From Bacteroidales bacterium (GTDB taxonomy: Bacteria; Bacteroidota; Bacteroidia; Bacteroidales; P3), in contig JALNVJ010000103.1 in the NCBI GenBank assembly GCA_023227645.1, positions 1 through 5,855 on the forward strand: 5,855 bases of DNA, written 5' to 3'. Shown here piece by piece: positions 1-5,854 of this stretch. The position numbers and the translations under genes are program-made. Numbering within the stretch: position 1 is the first letter of the stretch; every line of letters starts with the position of its first letter. The notes beneath the pieces were generated by a model. The model was not told where the DNA came from. It saw only the letters and a program-made list of their open reading frames with translations, and made no database searches.

Positions 1-32
1 CAAATTTAAACCCCTTCTTTTTAAAAAAAGGT

Positions 33-103
33 TAAGTCTTTTTCAATTTATATTAAGTCTTTTTTTTAAAAAGAGTAAGTCTTTTTTCACAAAGAGTAAG
101 TTT
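33..103. repeat. Degenerate tandem repeat, about 21-bp period, core TAAGTCTTTTTT
   Basis: TAAGT starts at 33, 54, 76 and 97, with spacings of 21, 22 and 21 bp. The first three are followed by CTTTTT or longer T runs. The second and third units also share the ending AAAGAG. A weaker relative with CTTCTTTTTAAAAAAAGG lies just before, at 14-31. The spacing is close to two helical turns, so the TAAGT motifs face the same side of the DNA. It may be phased binding sites, a curved A/T tract or remnants of duplicated terminators. The left end may continue beyond the window. Confidence 0.55.
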
Positions 104-150
104 AATTCTAAATCCTGTTGCTCTTCTTTTTTCTAATTGAATTTATATTT

Positions 151-205
151 ATGCATATTCATTTATTCAAACCTATACCTATGAAATGAATGCATATTTA
201 TTCAA
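151..205. repeat. Mixed direct and inverted repeat around ATGCATATTCATTT
   Basis: ATGCATATTCATTTATTCAA (151-170) recurs as ATGCATATTTATTCAA (190-205), which lacks four bases. In addition ATTCATTT (157-164) is an exact inverted copy of AAATGAAT (184-191), with a gap of 19 bases, and ATGCAT at 151 and 190 is itself palindromic. The block could form a weak AU-rich stem or be a bipartite protein site. It directly precedes the terminator hairpin at 212-260. Confidence 0.4.
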
Positions 206-211
206 CTAAGA

Positions 212-260
212 ATATCTCCCCAAACTTGATGTTTGGGGGATATCCTATCTTTTCTGTTTT
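212..260 (+). terminator. Strong rho-independent-type hairpin, probably ending a transcript from the left
   Basis: The arms 212-225 and 231-243 form CCCCAAAC/GTTTGGGG (8 bp) around the loop TTGAT. After one bulged T the stem continues for 5 bp, ATATC with GATAT. On the plus strand it is followed by a T-rich run (244-260, with TTTT at 250-253 and 257-260). On the minus strand the following sequence is not clearly T-rich, which favours the plus direction. It is the only GC-rich element in the intergenic region. The gene it serves must lie left of the window, so a 3' UTR of more than 200 nt, or a small RNA ending here, is implied. Confidence 0.65.
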
Positions 261-392
261 AAGAGTGATTATTCATTGTTTTGATTTATTTCCATTATTT
301 CACTTTAAAAAAGTAGATTATTCAAAAACTAAAAACGTATCTTAAAGCTCAAAATATTAATAAATATTGATGGTTTTACTGTGAAGTTAACG

Positions 393-406
393 TAGAAATA
401 TTTCTA
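393..406. promoter_or_regulatory. Perfect 14-bp palindrome TAGAAATATTTCTA upstream of the promoter
   Basis: TAGAAATATTTCTA reads the same on both strands. Its centre is about 55 bp upstream of the -33 element and about 90 bp upstream of the predicted start, where an activator or upstream operator could act. In sequence this rich in A and T, one such palindrome in several hundred bases is not improbable, so this is only a candidate site. Confidence 0.3.
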
Positions 407-452
407 AAAGAAACAAATCAAGTATTCTTTAAAAAAAATATTTCATCAAAAG

Positions 453-484
453 TTTGTTAAAGTAAAATATACTTTCTATATTTG
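453..484 (+). promoter_or_regulatory. Bacteroidota-type promoter (TTTG-N20-TATATTTG)
   Basis: TTTG at 453-456 is the -33 element and TATATTTG at 477-484 is the -7 element, separated by 20 bp. This matches the known Bacteroidota primary sigma consensus TTTG-N19-21-TAnnTTTG exactly. Transcription would begin near 488-493, giving a leader of about 270 nt before the ATG at 761. I saw no other full match in positions 1-760 on the plus strand. The start site is predicted, not measured. Confidence 0.75.
459..475. promoter_or_regulatory. Operator-like dyad AAAGTA-N5-TACTTT inside the promoter spacer
   Basis: AAAGTA (459-464) and TACTTT (470-475) are perfect inverted copies with a 5-bp gap. They lie wholly between the -33 and -7 elements, so a dimeric repressor bound here would block polymerase. 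A related pair, ACTTT/AAAGT, lies at 302-314. Dyads this short arise often by chance in AT-rich DNA, so only the placement makes it notable. Confidence 0.3.
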
Positions 485-760
485 CCAAATAAAATCATAA
501 TATTAACTACTTGATATGACAGTTTTTAATTTAATAAACAAAATTAGTCTCCTTAAGCGAGATATTTTTTTCCTTTGCAATAATAACTTTCTTAAGTGAT
601 AGGTGTTTGTTGTTATGTTCAAGCATCTAAAATCCATTGAGAATAAATTAACATAAAATATTGATTTTTTCTATTCAATAAAATTTCTCAATACATATAA
701 AAGCAAAGGTCAGTTAATTACCAATTAATTGATGTTTTATTAATATAAGAATAAATAAAA
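485..760 (+). other. Long AU-rich 5' leader with two mini-ORFs and a nested inverted repeat
   Basis: The predicted leader holds no recognised riboswitch. It has a 27-codon ORF at 516-599 starting MTVFNLINKI and a 13-codon ORF at 615-656 starting MFKHLKSIEN, both without Shine-Dalgarno sequences. CTTAAG occurs at 552 and 591, each followed by a similar YGAK stretch. ATTGAGAA (636-643) pairs perfectly with TTCTCAAT (685-692), and inside it TATTGA (659-664) pairs with TCAATA (675-680). CAATTAATTG (722-731) is a 10-bp palindrome. The stretch just before the ATG is A-rich and open, which suits Bacteroidota translation starts. Any regulatory role is inference. Confidence 0.4.
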
Positions 761-820
761 ATGAAAAGAATTTTATTTTTAATAGCATTTACAATAACGA
801 CATTAATTGTAAATGCACAA
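761..820 (+). other. Signal peptide (Sec), residues 1-20
   Basis: The N-terminus MKRILFLIAF is followed by a Thr/Ile/Val-rich core and ends in VNAQ before Ser21. A positively charged start, a hydrophobic stretch of about 14 residues and a small-x-small site just before Gln fit signal peptidase I cleavage. The 'NAQ' or 'xAQ' ending is very common in secreted Bacteroidota proteins. The cut could fall after Ala19 or Gln20. No lipobox cysteine follows directly (C23 lies in SGC, without the usual preceding hydrophobic residues), so a lipoprotein is less likely. Confidence 0.93.
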
Positions 821-3800
821 TCAGGTTGCAATGTTATTATTCTTAATAATGGACCTGAATGTCTTTTGACAGAATATTTAGACAAAAGATTTCCTCAGTT
901 ACTTAATGAAGACATGGAGGATGCAATAGCAGCATGTCAAGGTAGTAATGTAAGATATGATGCAGTAAGTGAAAATGCAGCAAGTTATAGTTGGTCAGTA
1001 TTAGGTGGAACAATAACAGGCACTGGAAATGGTGGTAGTAGTGTTTATGTAACATGGGGTTCAACAAATTTTGGCTCAATCAAAGTTACAGTTACATTGA
1101 CAGATGGGACACAATGTGAAACAGAAAAAAATGTATTTCTTCTTGAGAAACCAAATATTAACACAACTGTAGATCATAATTATCAAATAGACCCAAATGG
1201 AGATAGAATAATAGAGGTTTGCTTTGGAGAAACAGTAACATTTACGGATGTAAGTGTAAACGATGAAACCAATGTAACAGGTTTTTTGTGGGACGGCACT
1301 TATGGAAGTGCATCAACACAGAATTATAAGATAGAAAACATACAACAAGACGGCACAGTTGATCATTTTATTATGTCCTATTGTGGATGTGAAGAAAAGG
1401 AACGTTATATAATAAAAGTAATAGAAGGGAAAAACTTAGAATTATCGTGCTATGGAACAGTTTGTGAAGGAAGTACAGTAGTATATGAAGCATTAAATTC
1501 TAATTGTAGTCAGTATGATTGGATAGTAGAAGGAGGGACAATAATTAGTGGACAAAATACTCCTAAAGTAGAAGTATCATGGGGTAGTCCAGAAAGTGGA
1601 TATGGAACAATAGGCTTAGATGGAACATTATGCAATGATATGTGTCATTCAATAATGTCAGTAAAAATACCAATCATATCAAGTCATACAATCATATCAG
1701 GGCAAGAAGAAGTATGTCAAGGGGAAACAATAAAGTACGGGTTACCATTATGGGGCAGTACGAATTACCAATGGACGGTTTCTCCAAGTCAAGGAGTTAA
1801 TATACATTATGGAGATAATATAAATGAAATAATGTTAGAATTTATTACTCCGGGAACTTATACTCTAAATTCAACCTATGAATGTGAATTTATAGATTGT
1901 GGTCCACTTACCAGTCCAACAAAAACAATAGAAGTAAAACCAGTTTTAGCAATTGTTAGTGAAGATAATAATATTTGTGCTGGCAATATTGGAACATTTT
2001 CTACAGATGCCAATGTAAGCGTTACGTGGAGAGTATTAAATCAAAATAATCAACAAATCAATACAACAACACAAAGTGCTACACTAAACTACCAATTTAA
2101 TACAGTAGGCTCATATATAGTTAAAGCAGAGAATCCAAATTATTGTAATGTTGCAAGTTTTGCAGTAAGAGTAAATGGAAAACCAACCGCATTAACAGCA
2201 GGGATGATTGAAGGCGAAACAACTGCTTGTCCTAATTCTTCTGTTATGCTATCTCTTCAACCAACAGCAAATATTGATAATTGTCACTTAGAGTGGTCTC
2301 CAGTTTGCTCAACTGCTGCACCGCAAACAGGCATTGGAGATAATTTTACCGTAACATTTGCACAACAAGTTTGCGGAGTAAATGTTTTTAAAGTTGATAA
2401 TGTTTCAGGCTGTAAGTCAGATCCATACCTTTATAATATTACTGAGTTTTCTTTAAATCCATCAAATCTACCAACATCAAAAACAGTTTGCCCAGGAGAA
2501 GTAATTACCCTTTCTTGTCCAGAGCAAGAAGGAGTATTTTATGAATGGTTAGTAGCTCCTGAAGAAAGAGCAACAGTTATCGATGATAAAACATCTCCAA
2601 GTGTTAATGTTCTAATCAACTATATGGCAAATGGAAACTACCCTCAATTTAATATTAACTTAAAAAGAACTTATTGCAATACATTATCATCTATAACTCC
2701 AATTCAAATTAATGTTATACCACAAGCAACTGCTCCTACACTTTCATGGACCCACGAATGTTCAAAACACTCAATTGCATTTACTGCAACAGGTGGAAGT
2801 AATAATCCTGCAAATTACACATGGGTAATAGATGGAGAAACCTATGAAGGAGTTAATCCTGCTCATCACATTTTCAATACCGGAGGAGACTATAATATCC
2901 AGTTAACATATACTCCAGACAACACTTGCGATCCTGTAACAGTAACACAAACAATACATATCTTTGATTCACCAACTATTACAATTGGAATAATTGGTAC
3001 AACACTAACGGGATATATTATAATTGATAACGATAATCCAAGTGGACTAAACTATTCTCCAAGATGGAGTACTCCAGATGGACAGATTAGTGGTTATAGT
3101 TGTACAACAACAACGCCAGGGATGTATTGTTTTTCTCTTACCAATCCTAATACAGGATGTTTTTCATCAAAATGTTATAATCACTCCGGCAATAATTGTA
3201 TAAATGACATAACTTTTTCTAATCCAATATATTCATGTAATGAGGTAATATTAACAGCCAGCTCGCCTTATAATTTAGCATGGAATACTGATGGAGAAGT
3301 TGTATTAAGTAATAATACACATACTGCAACAATAACATATGACCAAGTAGGACAACATTTAATATATGTTTATGCAACCAATAGTAGCCCTGATTGTCAT
3401 ATAGGGCATAAAACAGTTACTATTCCATATATACCTGACTTTAGATTAAGTTATGATTGCTCCACACATAGATTAAAAATTGAAGACAAATCTAAATACT
3501 ACCCTGCATCCAATCAACAAACAAGGGTATTGCATTTCACAATAACTGGAGGGTATAGTGTAACAATAGGAGCTGGACAAATGGAAGCTTTTGTAAATAT
3601 TCCTTTACCACAAGCTTCAACAACATATACTGTAACACTAAATCATTTGGATTGTACTCTTCAAAAATCAATTGACCTTCATCCTTCCCCAACAATAACC
3701 AGTATGACTCACTCAGGACCTAATCCTACGCAATTATGCGAGAAAGTTCCTTTCCTTTTTACAGCTACAACAACAGGAGCACCGAATTTAAAATATTATT

Positions 3801-5842
3801 GGGATTTTGGAGATGGAGCAACAGGAAAATATAATAATATTTATCATACGTTTGCTAAAAATGATTACCCTCTATCAGTAATATTAACTGTTACAGATAA
3901 TAATGGATGTGTAGCAACTGATTCAAGAATATTCAACGTATTTCAGAATAATGCAATTGGAAATATAAATTTTGCAGAAGGATATGAAAATGATGTTTGT
4001 CCAGGAGCAGCTAGAGTAATTGAATACAAACAAGATCCAAATCCAATTTCTACTTATATTTGGAATCCAGCAAATTCTATTCCAAATTCATATCAATTTA
4101 CTACATATTATACAGGAAATTATGAAGTAAAAGTTGAAAGTAATATTGGTTGTATAGCACAGATGAAAAAAAATGTAAGATTTTTAAATAAACCTTATGC
4201 TTATATTTCAGCACAAACAAAATATTGTGTAGGAGAAACTGTTGAATTAAAAAGCATTATGGGTCCGAATTATGTGTATAATTGGACAGTAACAGGGCCT
4301 AATGGTCAAGTAACTTTAAACAATCCAGACCAATCAACTACCTCATTTACTGCTCAAACACCCGGAAATTATACTGCAACACTTGTTGTTTCAATTCCAG
4401 GTGAATGCAGTAGTACTGTTAGTCATAACTTCCATATAAATCCAAATCCTCCTGCCCCTAACCTTATTTTTGGAGGAAATTTTTGCATTCATACTCCACC
4501 AGTTATTTTACAAGATCAAAATAATAATTCTGTCTATTGGAATATAGGTATACATAGTAATATTGCGAATTACTATACTCCTGGTTTTGCAACAGCATAC
4601 AATATTGAACCAACAACTGGATGTAAGTCTGATGATGCTAAAATTTTTATTGAACCAGCACCTAACTTTGATGCTCTTTTAACAGGATGTTATAAAAAAT
4701 GTGTTCCAGATAATTTAGATGTTTATGGACTTTCTACTATTCCAGTAGAATGGAAATGGTATTATAATTCTCAAGGAATGGTTGGGGGTAATGGAAATAC
4801 AATGTCATTACCAATACCATTCTTGGGAACATACTATTTAGAAGCAGGTTATAATAATAACAATTGCTATACATCATCTCCAACACTAACAATAGAACAA
4901 GCTGATAACTGTGGATGTGATGGTATAAGTATAACTTCAAATGAAAAAGATAATTGTTATATAAAAGAATGCAAAGTATTTTACCAAACCTCAGTTATAA
5001 TATGTAATAATAGTGGCTCAACAATAACATTTGATCAATTAACTGCAATGACAGGGATCAACATAGTAAGTGCAAACGTTATTCCTTTAACTCTAACAAA
5101 TGGACAATGTGATTATATTCAAATTGATTTTGAAATTACAAATCCTTCAGTTGAATTTGCAAACTTTAGTTTATATAGTTCTCAAAATGATTGCTTGAAA
5201 ACATTCTCTGTGAACATAGATCTTTCAGAATGTATGACAGACCCATGCGAGGTAGAATTAAAAGAATTTAATTTTATAGACAATATGGAAGGTTCTTTAG
5301 TTTTTGACTTCGTCTTAGGTTTGCCAAATAACCCAAATGTTGTTTATAGTGTATGGACAGAGCCAGACAGAATTCATTTTTATAATTTAAACTTACCATA
5401 TATAGATGGCATAGCAATGTTTGACTATGGCGAACTTACACAATTGGTAGCTAATGGAGAAGAGGTTTGTTTCTATGTATTGATGTGTATAGACGATCAA
5501 ATTTGTAAAGCAAAAGTCTGTATTAAAGCAGCAGAACTTCTCTCAATGTCTGGATCTAAATCTAAATCTAAAACAAATACTACCCAAACTAACACACAAA
5601 CAAAGATAGATAAAGACTCTCCTTATTTAGTTCCAAATCCAGCAGAAACTTATGTAACGATAGAAGGAATAGAACCAACAAATATTACTGAAGTATTTTT
5701 AATTGATATCACAGGTAAAAAACTAAAAGTGATATCTAATAATAATACATTAGATATAAATGATATCCCTTCAGGAACATATTTTGTAAGAGTAATGAAC
5801 AAATCACAAAAAGCCTATTACTTGAAACTAATAAAGAAGTAG
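761..5842 (+). CDS. Giant secreted multi-PKD/Ig-like surface protein with T9SS type A sorting tail
   Basis: Encodes 1693 residues, roughly 185 kDa. Residues 1-20 are a signal peptide (Lys-Arg, a hydrophobic core, then NAQ|S). Residues 57-1382 form about sixteen beta-sandwich modules of about 85 residues, most starting with a C-x-G motif (C59, C154, C235, C319, C406, C577, C1080, C1156) and carrying a central Trp and a closing Cys. Residues 976-1062 are a canonical PKD domain (WDFGDG at 1014-1019, HTF at 1029-1031). Residues 1384-1592 are cysteine-rich and unrecognised. Residues 1620-1693 are the T9SS type A tail. There are 60 cysteines, none in the tail, and no transmembrane segment apart from the signal. 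The ATG is chosen because an in-frame TAA lies at 752-754 and the signal peptide starts directly; the upstream sequence is A-rich without Shine-Dalgarno, as is usual in Bacteroidota. The frame is intact to the TAG. The inferred role is a cell-surface adhesin, matrix or scaffold protein; no catalytic domain is seen. The structural class is confident, the biological role is not. Confidence 0.95.
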   Translation: MKRILFLIAFTITTLIVNAQSGCNVIILNNGPECLLTEYLDKRFPQLLNEDMEDAIAACQGSNVRYDAVSENAASYSWSVLGGTITGTGNGGSSVYVTWGSTNFGSIKVTVTLTDGTQCETEKNVFLLEKPNINTTVDHNYQIDPNGDRIIEVCFGETVTFTDVSVNDETNVTGFLWDGTYGSASTQNYKIENIQQDGTVDHFIMSYCGCEEKERYIIKVIEGKNLELSCYGTVCEGSTVVYEALNSNCSQYDWIVEGGTIISGQNTPKVEVSWGSPESGYGTIGLDGTLCNDMCHSIMSVKIPIISSHTIISGQEEVCQGETIKYGLPLWGSTNYQWTVSPSQGVNIHYGDNINEIMLEFITPGTYTLNSTYECEFIDCGPLTSPTKTIEVKPVLAIVSEDNNICAGNIGTFSTDANVSVTWRVLNQNNQQINTTTQSATLNYQFNTVGSYIVKAENPNYCNVASFAVRVNGKPTALTAGMIEGETTACPNSSVMLSLQPTANIDNCHLEWSPVCSTAAPQTGIGDNFTVTFAQQVCGVNVFKVDNVSGCKSDPYLYNITEFSLNPSNLPTSKTVCPGEVITLSCPEQEGVFYEWLVAPEERATVIDDKTSPSVNVLINYMANGNYPQFNINLKRTYCNTLSSITPIQINVIPQATAPTLSWTHECSKHSIAFTATGGSNNPANYTWVIDGETYEGVNPAHHIFNTGGDYNIQLTYTPDNTCDPVTVTQTIHIFDSPTITIGIIGTTLTGYIIIDNDNPSGLNYSPRWSTPDGQISGYSCTTTTPGMYCFSLTNPNTGCFSSKCYNHSGNNCINDITFSNPIYSCNEVILTASSPYNLAWNTDGEVVLSNNTHTATITYDQVGQHLIYVYATNSSPDCHIGHKTVTIPYIPDFRLSYDCSTHRLKIEDKSKYYPASNQQTRVLHFTITGGYSVTIGAGQMEAFVNIPLPQASTTYTVTLNHLDCTLQKSIDLHPSPTITSMTHSGPNPTQLCEKVPFLFTATTTGAPNLKYYWDFGDGATGKYNNIYHTFAKNDYPLSVILTVTDNNGCVATDSRIFNVFQNNAIGNINFAEGYENDVCPGAARVIEYKQDPNPISTYIWNPANSIPNSYQFTTYYTGNYEVKVESNIGCIAQMKKNVRFLNKPYAYISAQTKYCVGETVELKSIMGPNYVYNWTVTGPNGQVTLNNPDQSTTSFTAQTPGNYTATLVVSIPGECSSTVSHNFHINPNPPAPNLIFGGNFCIHTPPVILQDQNNNSVYWNIGIHSNIANYYTPGFATAYNIEPTTGCKSDDAKIFIEPAPNFDALLTGCYKKCVPDNLDVYGLSTIPVEWKWYYNSQGMVGGNGNTMSLPIPFLGTYYLEAGYNNNNCYTSSPTLTIEQADNCGCDGISITSNEKDNCYIKECKVFYQTSVIICNNSGSTITFDQLTAMTGINIVSANVIPLTLTNGQCDYIQIDFEITNPSVEFANFSLYSSQNDCLKTFSVNIDLSECMTDPCEVELKEFNFIDNMEGSLVFDFVLGLPNNPNVVYSVWTEPDRIHFYNLNLPYIDGIAMFDYGELTQLVANGEEVCFYVLMCIDDQICKAKVCIKAAELLSMSGSKSKSKTNTTQTNTQTKIDKDSPYLVPNPAETYVTIEGIEPTNITEVFLIDITGKKLKVISNNNTLDINDIPSGTYFVRVMNKSQKAYYLKLIKK
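929..1150 (+). other. PKD-like module 1 (residues 57-130), close relative of module 3
   Basis: It begins ACQGSNVRY, has YSW at 76-78, GGTITG at 82-87 and VTWGS at 97-101, and closes at C119. The same layout recurs at residues 235-276: CEGS, YDW ending at W254, GGTI at 258-261 and VSWGS at 272-276. The Cys-to-Trp distance is 19 in both, and about 18 of some 43 positions are identical by eye. This 'C-x-G-S ... Y-x-W-x-V-x-G-G-x-I ... V-x-W-G' signature is that of PKD-like domains seen near the N-termini of large Bacteroidota secreted proteins. Confidence 0.75.
1442..1672 (+). other. PKD-like module 3 (residues 228-304), internal duplicate of module 1
   Basis: It shows C235-E-G-S, W254, GGTI at 258-261, VSWGS at 272-276 and C291, matching module 1 almost position for position. 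Module 2 between them (C154 with FTDVSV, LWDGTYG and C208) is more divergent. This suggests either duplication of a two-module unit or stronger conservation of modules 1 and 3. Extra cysteines at 230, 249 and 295 could form a second disulfide specific to this module. Confidence 0.7.
3686..3946 (+). other. Canonical PKD domain (residues 976-1062)
   Basis: This is the only module with the textbook PKD core. WDFGDG lies at residues 1014-1019, YHTF at 1028-1031, and a strand reading LSVILTVTDNNGC at 1038-1050 follows. C993 and C1050 bracket it. PKD domains are beta-sandwich spacers of about 80-90 residues in extracellular proteins, and the WDFGDG loop marks the family. The size and motif order fit without insertions. 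Confidence 0.92.
4910..5536 (+). other. Cysteine-rich C-terminal region of unrecognised fold (residues 1384-1592)
   Basis: This region lacks the PKD layout. It can be split in two. Residues 1384-1491 start CGCDG, carry cysteines at 1399, 1404, 1415, 1450, 1478 and 1491, and alternate hydrophobic strands with Asn/Thr-rich turns. Residues 1496-1592 start CEVELKEFNF and end with a dense set, C1570, C1576, C1582 and C1587, in the pattern EEVCFYVLMCIDDQICKAKVC. Both look all-beta. By position, between the repeat array and the sorting tail, they may be the functional tip or a capping unit. I do not recognise a named family, and no function is proposed. Confidence 0.5.
5555..5572 (+). repeat. In-frame hexanucleotide repeat TCTAAA x3 encoding (Ser-Lys)3
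   Basis: Three perfect copies of TCTAAA encode Ser-Lys three times (residues 1599-1604). They sit inside a polar linker rich in Ser, Lys, Thr, Asn and Gln (about 1595-1619) that separates the cysteine-rich region from the sorting tail. Changes in copy number would keep the reading frame, so linker length could vary between strains. Three copies is short, so this is only a mild slippage candidate. Confidence 0.7.
5618..5839 (+). other. T9SS type A C-terminal sorting domain (residues about 1620-1693)
   Basis: Key marks are YLVPNPAETYVTIEG (residues 1622-1636), a hydrophobic strand leading to LIDITGKKL (1647-1655), a polar stretch then LDINDIPSGTYFVRV (1664-1678), and a lysine-rich end YYLKLIKK. 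This is the 'Por secretion tail' pattern: PNP near the start, the 'D-x-x-G-K' turn, 'L-x-x-G-x-Y-x-x-x-V' and a basic end. In known members it directs export through the outer membrane by the T9SS and is removed by the PorU sortase, often with attachment to anionic lipopolysaccharide. The host must therefore carry a T9SS elsewhere in its genome. Confidence 0.95.
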
Positions 5843-5854
5843 AAAAAGGCTTTT
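5809..5854 (+). terminator. Possible terminator at or across the right edge
   Basis: Just after the TAG stop comes AAAAAGGCTTTTA, cut by the window edge. This has the look of the first arm of a Bacteroidota terminator (A-run, short GC core, T-run), whose second arm would lie outside. Alternatively AAAAGCCT (5809-5816, within the last codons) pairs perfectly over 8 bp with AGGCTTTT (5847-5854), with a loop of about 30 nt covering the stop codon. The first reading is preferred because of the shorter loop it would allow. It cannot be settled inside the window. Confidence 0.35.

Larger units (their letters stand above)
1..452. other. Gene-less AT-rich intergenic region left of the promoter
   Basis: No ORF of useful length with a coding look was seen on either strand. 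The longest thing near a start codon here is a 12-codon ORF at 151-189 that lies inside a repeat. No tRNA or rRNA pattern was recognised. Content is limited to the tandem repeat (33-103), the mixed repeat (151-205), the hairpin (212-260), a small dyad ACTTT/AAAGT (302-314) and the palindrome (393-406). From 261 to 392 I see nothing else of note. The region probably separates two transcription units in the same direction. Confidence 0.6.
929..4906 (+). other. Array of about sixteen PKD/Ig-like modules with a regular cysteine ladder (residues 57-1382)
   Basis: By eye, successive modules have paired cysteines at 59/119, 154/208, 235/291, 319/375, 406/462, 490/551, 577/639, 667/723, 826/879, 900/965, 993/1050, 1080/1131, 1156/1216, 1242/1288 and 1314/1369. 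One further module (about 737-806) has the RWSTPDG and PGMYCFSLTNPNTGC pattern but cysteines in other places. Pair spacing is 46-65 residues, and first cysteines recur every 72-95 residues, apart from the one gap that holds the odd module. Typical marks are C-x-G near strand B, a Trp about 19 residues later, a Gly-x-Tyr turn and a closing Asn-x-Cys or Gly-Cys. PKD and PKD-like domains are known beta-sandwich spacers in Bacteroidota surface proteins. That each pair forms a disulfide is inference. Exact module borders are approximate. Confidence 0.8.

Noticed and set aside
9..43. Terminator formed by AACCCCTTCTTTTT and AAAAAAAGGTT
   Set aside because: The stem has mismatches and is almost all A-T, and the following T run is not directly adjacent. 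It is better seen as a degenerate unit of the nearby repeat.
1..105. CRISPR-like array suggested by regularly spaced repeats
   Set aside because: The period is only about 21 bp, the units are low-complexity T/A runs without unique spacers, and no cas gene is visible.
168..175. Minus-strand TAGGTTTG resembling a Bacteroidota -7 element
   Set aside because: No TTTG lies 19-21 bp away on that strand, and no minus-strand gene follows.
151..189. 12-codon ORF starting MHIHLFKPIP
   Set aside because: It is very short, has no ribosome binding site, and its sequence is fully explained by the repeat it sits in.
280..283. TTTG as a possible second -33 element
   Set aside because: No TAnnTTTG is found 19-21 bp downstream.
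4737..4940. 67-codon open frame on the minus strand
   Set aside because: It lies wholly inside the large plus-strand gene. Its translation is a Tyr/Leu-rich run produced by the complement of Asn/Ile-rich codons, with no recognisable domain and no promoter seen.
4910..5536. A catalytic domain (protease or glycosidase) in the C-terminal region
   Set aside because: No HExxH, catalytic Ser-His-Asp context or paired acidic motif was recognised; the region looks all-beta and disulfide-rich.
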